DNA of 64,000 bases, taken from NCBI GenBank assembly GCA_946406115.1, contig OX291553.1, positions 11,475,001 through 11,539,000 of the forward strand. Reading direction: 5' to 3'. The position numbers were made by a program, and so were the translations under genes. The DNA is from Apoda limacodes (taxonomy: Eukaryota > Arthropoda > Insecta > Lepidoptera > Limacodidae). Position 1 is the stretch's first letter. Each line of letters starts with the position of its first letter. Positions 26,601 through 32,762 of the stretch are shown here, piece after piece. Below the pieces are notes generated by a model that did not search any database, was not told the origin of the DNA, and worked only from the letters and a program-made list of their open reading frames with translations.

Positions 26601-27687
26601 CCCATGCTACCGCTTTCGATGCAAAACATGCCTTATAGTTATTTTATTTTATTTTATTTAAATCCTTTATTGTACAAAAAAATACATTTCAAGGAATAAT
26701 AATTCTAGAAAAATGGCGAATCTCTGTCAGAGATTTCTTCCCGCCAGTTAATTCCAATGCAATCATAATTTCCTGGCGCTTAACTTACCTTTGGGTTCGA
26801 GGCTCACGCCGGACAACCCAAGCCGAGGCTCCCCGAGAAAGGATATAGGCTACTTGAAAATGTTAAATATGAGTCGTTTCTCGCCTCAAAAGTCCGGTGG
26901 AGCAGTAATGGCTGCATCGGCCACACTGTACTAGTCATACAAAAAAAAAAATCAACAACATTTCCAAACGCTCAAAAAAACGACTGTACTTCATACTATA
27001 CATATAGGAAAAACTATCAATACATTACAAATGCCAGTCAACCATCATCGACACACCTCAGATTCTATTTTAAACTCACCTTTACCCATTCCCACCCATG
27101 CTCGTTTCGATGGCGGAAATTTAACGAGTGTTACACAATAAGAGTTATTTCATCTTTTAACCCCCCAATTCCTGCCATTCAACTAAAAAATTGGGAAAAT
27201 GCCTATATTTGGGCTCTTGGCGCCTACTTCAATCCAGGGCTGAATCAAATACATTAAATGAAAAAAAAATCAAGGCATCAACAAGTGCCATAAATTTAAA
27301 ATGCAATCCTACGTTTGTTCCTTATACCCATGTACATACCTATAAATTCAACTGTCATTCATAGTCAACACACACACATCCAAGAAGCTTATATATGACA
27401 TTGCATCACACCTTCTTCTTCATTACCTTATTGCATCCTTGCATCATGCATTTACCCTTAAAAATTTGTTTCAGTTCGAATCGTGGCTGACGTCATGTAC
27501 ACAATGCAGCGAGCCAGCTGTGGAAAGTGCTAAAAATACTTTACTACAATCCAAAGCTTCTGCAGCTTGGGCGGAAAATCACAGAGCCGACATAGTTAAG
27601 GCACTCAGAAATCGAGCCCAGTTTGTTACGTCCTCACAAGTTATGCTTGTAATGGGTGTGTCAGTAGTAATATTGAATATATTTTAA
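4662..27687 (+). CDS. APN: aminopeptidase N, 14 coding exons (whole gene span)
   Basis: M1-family (gluzincin) zinc aminopeptidase that removes N-terminal residues from peptides; in Lepidoptera such enzymes sit on the outer face of midgut brush-border cells. Coding exons: 4662-5119, 7226-7384, 7878-8189, 8696-8879, 9865-10106, 10826-11015, 11607-11799, 12415-12515, 14861-15037, 17046-17230, 18842-19009, 19578-19721, 20108-20177, 27475-27687. All introns are GT-AG and the phases join to 931 codons plus stop. The protein has a signal peptide (about 1-20), the N-terminal beta domain, GAMENWG (299-305), zinc ligands H335, H339 and E358 with catalytic E336, probable transition-state Tyr422, an ERAP1-like helical C-terminal half, and a hydrophobic tail suggesting a GPI anchor. 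The length is normal for lepidopteran APNs (about 930-1000 aa), but there is no Thr-rich stalk before the tail. The APN class was not determined. Some family members bind Bt Cry proteins; for this one that is only inference. Confidence 0.95.
5120..7225 (+). other. APN intron 1
   Basis: Holds a short (GACA)n tract at about 5610-5650. The stretch near 6670-7020 is less AT-rich and may be an old repeat fragment I could not classify. No coding exon recognised. Confidence 0.6.
7226..7384 (+). CDS. APN: APN coding exon 2
   Basis: Follows the aacag acceptor. Encodes the highly conserved M1 stretch around [18 protein letters not shown], which supplies part of the substrate-cleft floor. Donor att|gtaaga. 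The length is a multiple of three, so phase is kept. Confidence 0.95.
7385..7877 (+). other. APN intron 2
   Basis: AT-rich, no repeat or exon recognised. Confidence 0.6.
7878..8189 (+). CDS. APN: APN coding exon 3 (GAMENWG)
   Basis: Acceptor ttttcag. Encodes [14 protein letters not shown] and then GAMENWG at residues 299-305, the exopeptidase motif that binds the free amino terminus of the substrate. Donor acag|gtattt. The open frame continues past both ends into intron, which is why the splice sites and not the frame define the exon. Confidence 0.95.
8190..8695 (+). other. APN intron 3 with repeat fragment and hairpin
   Basis: 8263-8345 is a fragment of the interspersed family carrying gcgtgaagaggta(aca), also at 11900-12120, 26188-26345 and 40385-40590. 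8481-8553 is a strong hairpin (separate entry). Confidence 0.7.
8481..8553. repeat. imperfect hairpin, 28-bp arms
   Basis: The arms at 8481-8508 and 8526-8553 pair at 26 of 28 positions with a 17-nt loop. It lies inside an intron just upstream of the zinc-site exon. It may be the remnant of a very small foldback element. Confidence 0.9.
8696..8879 (+). CDS. APN: APN coding exon 4 (zinc site)
   Basis: Contains HETTH followed after 18 residues by Glu in [10 protein letters not shown], the HEXXH-X18-E gluzincin zinc site: ligands H335, H339 and E358, general base E336. All catalytic residues are intact. Acceptor ttaag, donor ttg|gttagt, ends in phase 0. Confidence 0.96.
8880..9864 (+). other. 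APN intron 4 with two repeats
   Basis: 9150-9450 is an interspersed repeat with the tagctatagctatag core and the block ggcgtg..caaacatacac (family also at 25335-25595, 41365-41672, 43260-43520 and, inverted, 43690-43970). About 9640-9800 is a piece of another repeat containing gtgtatctgactaaggtgg, also at 20280-20620 and 50690-51130. Confidence 0.7.
9865..10106 (+). CDS. APN: APN coding exon 5
   Basis: Acceptor ttgcag, donor acaaa|gtaagt. Encodes the variable loop after the zinc helices, then [15 protein letters not shown]. Tyr422 aligns with the tyrosine that stabilises the tetrahedral intermediate in M1 enzymes. The usual KGxxV is KAGSV here. Confidence 0.94.
10107..10825 (+). other. APN intron 5 with RTE-like LINE tail
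   Basis: 10308-10500 starts tcatcatcataac and contains cccctgctgggcataggcctc, the reverse complement of the 3' end of lepidopteran RTE-type LINEs (gaggcctatg.ccagcag, then a gatgat tail). The element lies on the minus strand. Confidence 0.65.
10826..11015 (+). CDS. APN: APN coding exon 6
   Basis: End of the catalytic domain and start of the small beta-sandwich. Includes [10 protein letters not shown] and [16 protein letters not shown], the conserved MxxWxxQxGxPxxxV block of M1 enzymes. This exon has a damaged copy at 35918-36038. Confidence 0.94.
11016..11606 (+). other. APN intron 6 with MITE-like fragment
   Basis: Near 11300-11560 it carries aatcggcttcaaaaagatgca, matching the right inverted terminus of the element at 28639-29015, and a piece reading aggaccaaaggttttacgtg then ctctccgaaacacg, another common lepidopteran repeat motif. 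No exon recognised. Confidence 0.55.
11607..11799 (+). CDS. APN: APN coding exon 7
   Basis: Acceptor taacag, donor actg|gtaaga. Encodes the beta-sandwich domain that links the catalytic and C-terminal helical domains, ending just before GFYRVNYD, which the next exon completes. No counterpart was found in the pseudogene. Confidence 0.93.
11800..12414 (+). other. APN intron 7 with interspersed repeat
   Basis: About 11900-12120 is a copy of the repeat containing cgggactcaagaactatctc and gcgtgaagaggtaacagaca. Same family as 8263-8345, 26188-26345 and 40385-40590. Confidence 0.7.
12415..12515 (+). CDS. APN: APN coding exon 8
   Basis: Short 101-base exon starting with [12 protein letters not shown], the near-invariant motif opening the ERAP1-like C-terminal domain of M1 aminopeptidases, and ending at LNRAK. 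Acceptor ggcag, donor gaag|gtaata. Confidence 0.94.
12516..14860 (+). other. APN intron 8
   Basis: Mostly AT-rich. About 13740-13975 is a LINE 3' end (separate entry). A short direct repeat of acatattataaatagaca lies near 14000-14030. The region 12700-13220 is less AT-rich in patches and unclassified. Confidence 0.6.
13740..13975 (+). mobile_element. LINE 3' end fragment (Jockey/CR1 type)
   Basis: Encodes [20 protein letters not shown] in one frame, then the 3' UTR motif gtccataggccacggtgacc...taccatcaggcggaccgt. Related pieces occur at 30035-30108, 34496-34575 and 39484-39830. FFKK..IGFLKG is the extreme C-terminus of the LINE polyprotein. Confidence 0.75.
14861..15037 (+). CDS. APN: APN coding exon 9
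   Basis: Acceptor tttgcag, donor gag|gtaaaa; 59 codons in phase 0. Helical C-terminal domain ([19 protein letters not shown]). Exon 8 runs into it without a gap when compared with the family pattern LNRAQLLDDAF. Confidence 0.93.
15551..15594. repeat. perfect 18-bp hairpin
   Basis: cagataatggataatgta at 15551-15568 is exactly complementary to 15577-15594 with an 8-nt loop. It sits at the upstream edge of a LINE 3' fragment. Confidence 0.9.
15600..15975 (+). mobile_element. LINE 3' end fragment (Jockey type)
   Basis: Broken frame resembling the LINE polyprotein C-terminus, then the 3' UTR with ctgccggattcttctcgtca and the tail ttttgactttgactttga, a combination I recognise from lepidopteran Jockey-like LINEs. 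5'-truncated. Confidence 0.7.
15975..16080. repeat. TA-rich tandem repeat
   Basis: Two to three near-identical units combining a (TA)n run with attgtaaataaatagaaaga. Confidence 0.85.
17046..17230 (+). CDS. APN: APN coding exon 10
   Basis: Encodes the helical repeat with [16 protein letters not shown], the family block RxxxLxxACxxGxxxC. The copy at 36419-36602 is almost identical at the DNA level, much closer than the other exon copies. Confidence 0.94.
17231..18841 (+). other. APN intron 10
   Basis: 17331-18011 is an inverted copy of the cgagtcggactcg repeat with a 5S-like segment; the rest is AT-rich with no exon recognised. Confidence 0.65.
17331..18011 (-). repeat. interspersed repeat, cgagtcggactcg family, with 5S-like segment
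   Basis: Ends with gtgcgcaagtccgactcgcacttggc, the reverse complement of the family's left end. 17851-17897 on the plus strand matches 5S rRNA (gttaagcaacgtcgg, then ggtcagta, then gaccgctta). The same 5S piece and tail occur at 2046-2190. Confidence 0.7.
18842..19009 (+). CDS. APN: APN coding exon 11
   Basis: Contains [20 protein letters not shown] followed by WSRMK and [12 protein letters not shown], the standard pattern RxxVYCxGLR...W and ALGCTxDxxxL of this domain. Acceptor attacag, donor aaaag|gtgagt. Confidence 0.95.
19010..19577 (+). other. APN intron 11
   Basis: A GC-richer block at about 19115-19460 is bounded by weak inverted matches of gatgtgaaacat / atgtttcacatg; it may be a small non-autonomous DNA element. 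No exon recognised. Confidence 0.4.
19578..19721 (+). CDS. APN: APN coding exon 12
   Basis: Helical domain, with [19 protein letters not shown] corresponding to the IRxQDxxxxxxxV block of M1 enzymes. Acceptor ttttcag, donor acat|gtaagt. Confidence 0.94.
20108..20177 (+). CDS. APN: APN coding exon 13
   Basis: A 70-base exon too short to be found as a long frame. Encodes [20 protein letters not shown] and ends EIND in phase 0. Identified by flanking splice sites (ttttcag / gat|gtaagt) and by its intact copy at 41106-41175. Confidence 0.88.
21217..23919. mobile_element. DNA element with ~0.4 kb terminal inverted repeats, TA-flanked
   Basis: The left arm (21217 to about 21620) and the reverse complement of the right arm (about 23490-23919) align along most of their length, at very roughly 75-80 percent by eye. 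Shared blocks include cccgtcgga..aagagtcctct, ggtatcattg.gttcggcatg and gggtttggttaatttctcaa. The termini are GTAGAgAAGCC / GGCTTtTCTAC with TA on each outer side, which fits a TA target-site duplication (Tc1/mariner-like superfamilies). No transposase is recognised in the 1.9 kb interior, so it is either non-autonomous or unfamiliar to me. Confidence 0.75.
22739..22921 (-). CDS. small ORF in the inverted-repeat element, unknown
   Basis: Minus-strand open frame of about 60 codons starting at an ATG at 22921-22919 ([15 protein letters not shown]...). It includes [20 protein letters not shown], a CxxC pair in a setting that faintly resembles the N-terminal C-x-x-C modules of some transposon-encoded insect proteins. 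It is too short to be a transposase and could be an exon of a spliced gene or chance. Function unknown. Confidence 0.3.
24040..24283 (+). mobile_element. LINE endonuclease fragment
   Basis: Encodes the start of an apurinic-endonuclease domain: [38 protein letters not shown]. It is about 90 percent similar to 30820-31010 of the large LINE copy but lacks the inverted insertion found there, so it shows the ancestral arrangement. A stop occurs just upstream (H-stop-NIQ). Truncated at 24283. Confidence 0.85.
24284..24420. other. unclassified GC-rich segment
   Basis: Abruptly GC-rich (cgtccccaggtggcgggtag) next to the truncated LINE; looks like the end of another retroelement or rDNA-associated repeat, but I cannot name it. 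Confidence 0.35.
25335..25595 (+). repeat. interspersed repeat (gctatag-core family)
   Basis: Shares tcccgcgg..aacttt, gggataaaaagcagcctat, attccaggacct and cgtccaatggttgaagcgt with 9150-9450, 41365-41672 and, inverted, 43690-43970. Ends at AT-rich tttataatatta. A common lepidopteran short element, possibly Helitron-related. Confidence 0.7.
26188..26345 (+). repeat. interspersed repeat (gcgtgaagaggtaaca family)
   Basis: Contains tcgggactcaaacaatctcc and ggcgtgaagaggtaacagtt and ends near tttaaaatattagtatgg; same family as 11900-12120 and 40385-40590. Confidence 0.7.
26772..26951 (+). mobile_element. LINE 3' end with A-tail
   Basis: Third, more diverged copy of the LINE 3' terminus at 982-1296 and 56466-56762: cctttgggttcgaggctcac, then caacccaagccgaggctccc, then gcagtaatggctgca and an A-run. 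Confidence 0.8.
27475..27687 (+). CDS. APN: APN coding exon 14, C-terminus and GPI-type tail
   Basis: Acceptor gtttcag, ends at TAA. Continues the helical domain ([22 protein letters not shown]), then [18 protein letters not shown], a short hydrophobic tail without a following basic segment, as in GPI-anchored lepidopteran APNs. A likely anchor site is the Ser pair just before it. The 7.3 kb intron in front was filled by repeats, but the joined sequence aligns without a gap to the family. Confidence 0.9.
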   Translation, partial: FESWLTSCTQCSEPAVESAKNTLLQSKASAAWAENHRADIVKALRNRAQFVTSSQVMLVMGVSVVILNIF

Positions 27688-28349
27688 AGCCTACCACATA
27701 TTAAAGCCAGACATAATACATTTTTTTTTCTATAAAAATCTTTAAGTAACCAGATACGCAGCTTTAAAATATGCTTTAAGCTTCTATGAGTACCTATATT
27801 TTGACAAAATAATATATATTATAGCAACAAGTGTATTACATGCTTAAGACGATGTAAGATAAGTGTTTATTCCTTAATTATTATTATTTTTAAATTAATA
27901 ACTAAAATTTTACTATGTAGAATGTATTTATAATTTAATTACTCTTATTATGTATGACAGAATACTTATTTAATTGTTTTAAATTGATTAACATTTACGA
28001 CACGAAAAAGTAAGATTGTTTTTAAATAAGTATATTTTGTAAATAATGAAATTATTTATTTGTAGATATAATTGGGTATTTTAAGATAAAATTAATAATT
28101 CGGAATTTGTAAGAAATCGATTAGCTAGTTATATTCAAAAAAAAACATTGTTACACCTTTGAGCCAAATCGTATATTTTTCTAAGAAGAAAATACGTATG
28201 AAAATGTCTATAATTGTATCTGTCTTAAAAAAATATTAAGCACATTGTTTTTACGTATAATATTTTATTTTTTTAATTAATATTGATATAATTGCAAACT
28301 AGATTTAAAGAGTAATTTTCTTAGCAAATCCACAATGTAAACTGAAAGT

Positions 28350-28610
28350 TTAAGACTCCCACGCAGCCTAGTTTGTAGTGTGGCTGGCTGCTGTTCAGAT
28401 GGTGTTGGTTCGATTCCCGCACTGGAAAAATATTTATGTGATAAACATTTGTATTTCTCTTGAGTTTGGGTGTATTTATGTATGTATTTATAAAAAAAAG
28501 TATAAAACTATTTGTATCTGTTGTTTGGTTTTCATAATACAAGCTTTGCTTAGTGTTGGGGCCAGATAGCGCTGTGTGATATGTATAAAATTATTATTAT
28601 AATTGTTAAG
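28350..28610 (+). repeat. tRNA-derived SINE
   Basis: The head contains ggttcgattcccgcac, a tRNA T-loop / B-box of the pol III promoter, preceded by a degenerate A-box region (gtgtggctggct). The body ends with acaagctttgcttagtgttg, ggg, gtgtgatatgta and an AT-rich tail, as in lepidopteran tRNA SINEs. Confidence 0.75.
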
Positions 28611-28638
28611 TTTACACATGAAGATTGAGATGTTTTTA

Positions 28639-29015
28639 GCCGACTTCAAAAAAGGAGCAGGTTCATGATACGCCTGGACCGATTCGAGATTTTTTTTCAA
28701 AAAGGTTATACTTTCCAGTTGGTCCCATATTAATGTAGTGAATTTAAATCTGAAACTTGTGGAGAAAAACAATAATTAATGTTAATTTGGAACTGCTAAA
28801 GTGCCTTTTATCTTAATGATTGTACAAAATTTTATAATAGAGTGTCGATGTTTTTAGTGTATGAGAAAAAAAGCCAATTCGTCACTCAAAAGTAATTTAC
28901 TTTTAAATAATTACTTATTTCCAAAAAACAGTTATTTGAAGTTCGTGTCCATGTACCAAACAGTTTATAACAAACTTCACTTGCATAAAACTAATGCATC
29001 TTTTTGAAGCCGGTT
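28639..29015. mobile_element. MITE-like element with inverted termini
   Basis: Starts gccgacttcaaaaaaggag and ends tttttgaagccggttg, inverted matches at both ends of a 377-bp AT-rich body with no coding capacity. A fragment of the same family is in APN intron 6. Confidence 0.7.
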
Positions 29016-29290
29016 GTTTTCATTGTTAAAAAGTCTATTTTGTAATTTTATTGGACAGGTAAATTAGATTTTTTTTAATATATACTTAAGTTTATTATTA
29101 ATAAGTATTTTTAAAAGTGAGTAAAAATGAAGAGATGCTGTTCCACTATTAATAAATTTGATAAGTATCTAAATTGTTAAATTATATTTACACTAATCAA
29201 TAAATTAGCTAAGAATTAATTATACTTTCGTTTATTTTTCTGTAAACATAGTAAAAAGTTGCTAATTTGTTAATGCAAAAAATAAATTGT

Positions 29291-29750
29291 TTTTTAGGGT
29301 TCCGTTCCTCGAAAGGAAAAAAGAAACCCTTATAGGATCACTTTGTTGCCCGTCTGTCTCTCTGTCTGTCAAGACCCTTTATCTTGGGAACGCTTAAAGG
29401 TATTAAGTTAAAATTTATATCAAATACTAAAGACTATACGGTCCCATGAAGCCATAAAAATATCATGATTATAATCAACACAAAGATAAAATACGCCCGA
29501 AATACTAAATATTATTGTTGCATAATGTGACACAAATAAATCAAAACCTATAGGGTACTTCCTGTTGACTTAAAATGAAATTTGGCAAGAAGCAAGTTGT
29601 TAAATCACAAATATAGGAAAAAATCCAAAAACAGACAATTAAGGTATAAACATGTCAGACTTGATCTCATGATGGAATAACTATCTACATTAAATAAGTT
29701 TGTACAGAACCCTCGGTGAAAGAGTCAGACTTGCATTTGGACGGTTTTTT
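29291..29750 (-). repeat. interspersed repeat, cgagtcggactcg family
   Basis: Starts tttttagggttccgttcc and ends agaaccctcggtgaaagagt, cagacttgcatttggacggt, the inverted orientation of the family. Confidence 0.65.
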
Positions 29751-30034
29751 TTCTATTTACACGTTTGTGAACAGAATTTATATACATTTTCTTTTACAAA
29801 TAGGTTAAGATGTGTCAGTGCCTCAGCAGTGTTATTATATCAACAATATCAAAAGCCAACAATCAAGGTTAGAATAAAACGAAGAGTTATTGGAAATCAG
29901 CTTATGCATTTAAGGTCATCCTTGCGGTTCACTAGCGCCCCCGGGTAGAAAGCGTATTCCAAAAAAAAAATACTATACAAAATATGAAATAGTTATAGGC
30001 TATTTTTAGAACGTTTTGTTTTGTTTTTATAGCA

Positions 30035-30108
30035 AGCGTCCATAGGCTGTGGTGACCGCTTAACATCAGGCGGACCGTAGGCTTGCTTGCTACTTTAATG
30101 AAAAAAAA
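30035..30108 (+). mobile_element. LINE 3' UTR fragment with A-tail
   Basis: gcgtccataggctgtggtga then ccgcttaacatcaggcggac and a terminal A-run; same motif as 13740-13975. Confidence 0.7.
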
Positions 30109-30149
30109 ATGAGTAGATTGGAGAATTTACTTAAAGTAAAAAAATTGTA

Positions 30150-30587
30150 ATGTTTACATTTCCCTATTGTAAGGGTTTGCCACAGGAGAAAAACAACCTT
30201 AGATGTGAGTTAAATTTAGCTTTGCATACTATGTCTAGCAATAACAATAACTTTCATGTGATAGATACTAACAGTATTTTTAGACATAATTATATAAGGA
30301 CAAGACATAAATATTATCTCACACACCATTGTACCAGAGTGTTAGCCTTGTCGCTATTATTTTATATTAATACCACAGCCAATAATTTAGCTAAACAATC
30401 TGCTTTTATTGAGCAGTGTAATTATAGTAGTGTAATTGACATTTCAGCCAAGTATTTGGCTAAACAACCTGCTTCTATTGAGCAGTGCAATTATAATAGT
30501 GTAATTGACATTTCAGCTAATCATTTAGCTAAACAACCTGTTTCTATTGAGCAGTATAATAATTTGACATGTAATAATTTAAATTAA
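30150..30587 (+). pseudogene. LINE 5' reading frame with tandem repeat
   Basis: A 145-codon frame upstream of the endonuclease. The N-terminal part is Asn/His-rich with no domain I recognise. From about residue 78 it has 23-residue repeats beginning LAKQ and including IEQCNY and VIDISA. Its position suggests the LINE's ORF1 or the N-terminal part of the main ORF. Confidence 0.5.
30378..30570 (+). repeat. 69-bp tandem repeat, ~2.7 units
   Basis: Each unit begins ttagctaaacaa(tc/cc)tg and encodes LAKQ...IEQCNY..VIDISA. Units keep frame and differ by a few substitutions. Confidence 0.9.
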
Positions 30588-30766
30588 ATTTTCAGACAAC
30601 AAAGGACCACTTTGGCATATTATATAATTCCAACATTAATAATGATTATATTAAACAATCTATGTCTACTCAAGTTTTATGCAAACAGAAACAAAAAAAT
30701 AAACTTTGTCATACTAAAAATAATATTCCATTGAACCTGGTGCATCAGAATATACAATCAATTAAT

Positions 30767-30867
30767 CTTTTGGCAGTTTATGACCAATTCAATTTCTAGT
30801 TCTTTCTGAGACATTCCTTATGTCTCAGAAAGAACTAGAAATTGAATTGTTCATAAACTGCCAAAAG
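30767..30867. repeat. 48-bp inverted repeat, hairpin with 5-nt loop
   Basis: 30767-30814 and 30820-30867 are complementary at 47 of 48 positions around the loop tcctt. In the related fragment at 24040-24283 the sequence runs straight from atatacaagg into aatgtctca, so the left arm is an extra inverted copy of the right arm. The net gain is about 59 bp and it shifts the frame. Confidence 0.95.
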
Positions 30868-31827
30868 ATTGACATTTTATGTATCACTGAACACTGGCTA
30901 CGCAGCCATCAGTTGATGTTCAATTTCACTAATCACCAGGTGGGAAGTTCGTTCAGCCGAGTAAATGCTATCCATGGTGGCTCTTTAATTTTAGTTAATA
31001 AACAGCTAAAGTTTAAAGAACGTAAAGACATTGTGAGCCTCTCAGTTGAGCGAACTGCCGAGCTGTCCTGTATAGAAGTTGAGCATCTCATTGTTGTGAG
31101 TGTATACAAGCCGCCTTGTGCAATTTATGATAATTTTGAATTAGTTATGGAAGAAGTGCTGAATAAAATCAGCAATTCTAATAAACAAATCATTGTTTGT
31201 GGAGACTTCAATAAAAACATTTTGGAAAATAGCTCATTAAGCACCAGATTGCTTGCCTTATTTCAGTCTTTTAATTTAAATAATTTGTTTTGTGAACCAA
31301 CTAGAATTGCTGTATCCAGTGCCACTTGCATCGACAATATGTTTACTGACATAAAACCAATTCAAAAATCAATTATAAGCAATCTAGAGTCAGATCATTG
31401 TGGACAGTTAGTGGTTTTAGAAAGAAAGAATAGTATTACTAAAAAGGAAATTAAATTTACACCAATAACAACTAAACGGGTTGAATCATTTAAATCTAAC
31501 TTAATGCATAAACTTCCAGATTTGCTTTATAATGGCAACCCAAATGATATGTACAATACTGTTCTTGACACTATTACTACAGAGTATAATAAAATATTTA
31601 CTGCAAAAAAGAAACTTATTTCCAGTCGCTTTAGTTTTAGTGAATGGGCTACCCCAGGTATTCATAAAAGTAGGCGTAAACTGTATGAATTATATAAAGA
31701 AAAAACATATAATAATAGCCAAATATTTAGGGAATATTTAAAAAAATACTCAAAAACCTTTAAAAAGGTCTGTCTTGTTGCAAAAGCAATTCAACTCAGA
31801 CATAAAGTAAAAAAATTCAACAAATAA
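30820..31827 (+). pseudogene. LINE AP endonuclease domain
   Basis: 335 codons. The exonuclease/endonuclease/phosphatase fold is recognisable from ILCITEHWL (the Glu of the active site), VVSVYKPP, IIVCGDFN (catalytic Asp-Phe-Asn) and SNLESDHCGQLVV (catalytic Ser-Asp-His). In life it nicks the target DNA to prime reverse transcription. The ATG at 30820 is only the first start after the disruptive hairpin; the true frame begins upstream (LVHQNIQ near 30737 in another frame). Confidence 0.9.
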
Positions 31828-32762
31828 AATAAAAACTACATGGAACATAATAAATAATGAAACTGGTAAAGCTAGGAATTCTTGTCAGGACTTTGAGTTG
31901 ATTGTAGATGATGCTAGTTTTAATACAAATTCTGAGGTAGCAGTTGCCTTTGAACAGTTTTTTAGGAATATCCCATTCAAAACAACTGAACATCTAAACT
32001 CAAGTCCAATCTTAGCAGAAAAATTATTAAAAGCTAGTGTTCCTGAATGTAACGTTCCCTTTGTATTTAAAAACATTAGTCCTACAGATATCATTAATAC
32101 ATTTAAAACATTAGAAATTAAAAACACCACAGACCTTTGGGGACTCTCTGTAAAAACTATAAATTCAATTATTCATGTTATAGCACAACCCTTAGCCATT
32201 ATATTTAATAGTTGTGTTGATAGTGGTGTGTTTCCTGATGAGATGAAACTTAGCAAAGTTATACCTCTTTTCAAATCAGGTAGTTCAACAGATTCTAATA
32301 ATTTTCGGCCTATTTCAATACTACCTGTACTCAAGTAAGTTTTTGAAAAAATCATACTTTGTCAAATGTTAAGCCATTTCTGTAATAATGACCTACTTAG
32401 TAGTAAATAGTTTGGCTTTATGAAAGGCCGTTGCACAACCGATGCAGGAGTGGCACTATTAAAAAATATATTTAATGCCTGGGAGGATTCGCATGATGCT
32501 CTTGGAGTGTTTTGTGATTTATCTAAGGCATTTGACTGTGTTCAACATGAAAATCTCATCAGGAAGCTACATCACTATGGTATTAGACGCAAAGCTCTCG
32601 ACCTTTTGACATCCTATATGAGTAGGAGAGTACAGAAAATAGATGTCAACGGTGAAAGATCTCCGGGATCAGCAGTCACTATAGGAGTCCCTCAGGGCTC
32701 AATTTTAGGTCCTTTTCTATTTCTTATTTACATTAACGATCTCCCATATAATGTAAAAAACC
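31571..32762 (+). repeat. left arm of 1.2 kb inverted repeat (LINE)
   Basis: Pairs with 33263-34460 in inverted orientation with only scattered mismatches and small indels; the 500-bp spacer is 32763-33262. Confidence 0.9.
31898..32762 (+). pseudogene. LINE reverse transcriptase, plus-strand part
   Basis: Broken by a stop at 32336-32338. Shows KVIPLFKSGSSTDSNNFRPI, then KGRCTTDAGVALL, GVFCDLSKAFDCVQHENLI (first catalytic Asp) and GVPQGSILGPFLFLIYIND. It ends just before the YxDD box, so it cannot encode an active enzyme. Confidence 0.9.

Larger units (their letters stand above)
20178..27474 (+). other. APN intron 13 (7.3 kb, repeat-filled)
   Basis: Contains, in order: a repeat fragment (20280-20620), a non-repeat block shared with the pseudogene intron (20757-20855), the inverted-repeat element 21217-23919, a LINE endonuclease fragment (24040-24283) joined to an unclassified GC-rich piece (24284-24420), AT-rich DNA, repeats at 25335-25595 and 26188-26345, a second shared block (25905-26095) and a LINE tail (26772-26951). 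Intron 12 (19722-20107) is short and plain. Confidence 0.75.
27688..30034. other. intergenic after APN
   Basis: An ATTAAA hexamer at 27700-27705 could serve as the polyadenylation signal, though it is very close to the stop codon; AT-rich 3' UTR may continue further. It then holds a SINE (28350-28610), a MITE-like element (28639-29015) and a repeat (29291-29750). Confidence 0.5.

Noticed and set aside
20178..27474. A missing APN exon inside the 7.3 kb intron 13
   Set aside because: Exons 13 and 14 join in phase 0 and the joined protein aligns with lepidopteran APN C-termini without a gap.
28378..28440. A tRNA gene
   Set aside because: The T-loop/B-box is clear, but the acceptor stem is not formed and a SINE body and tail follow.
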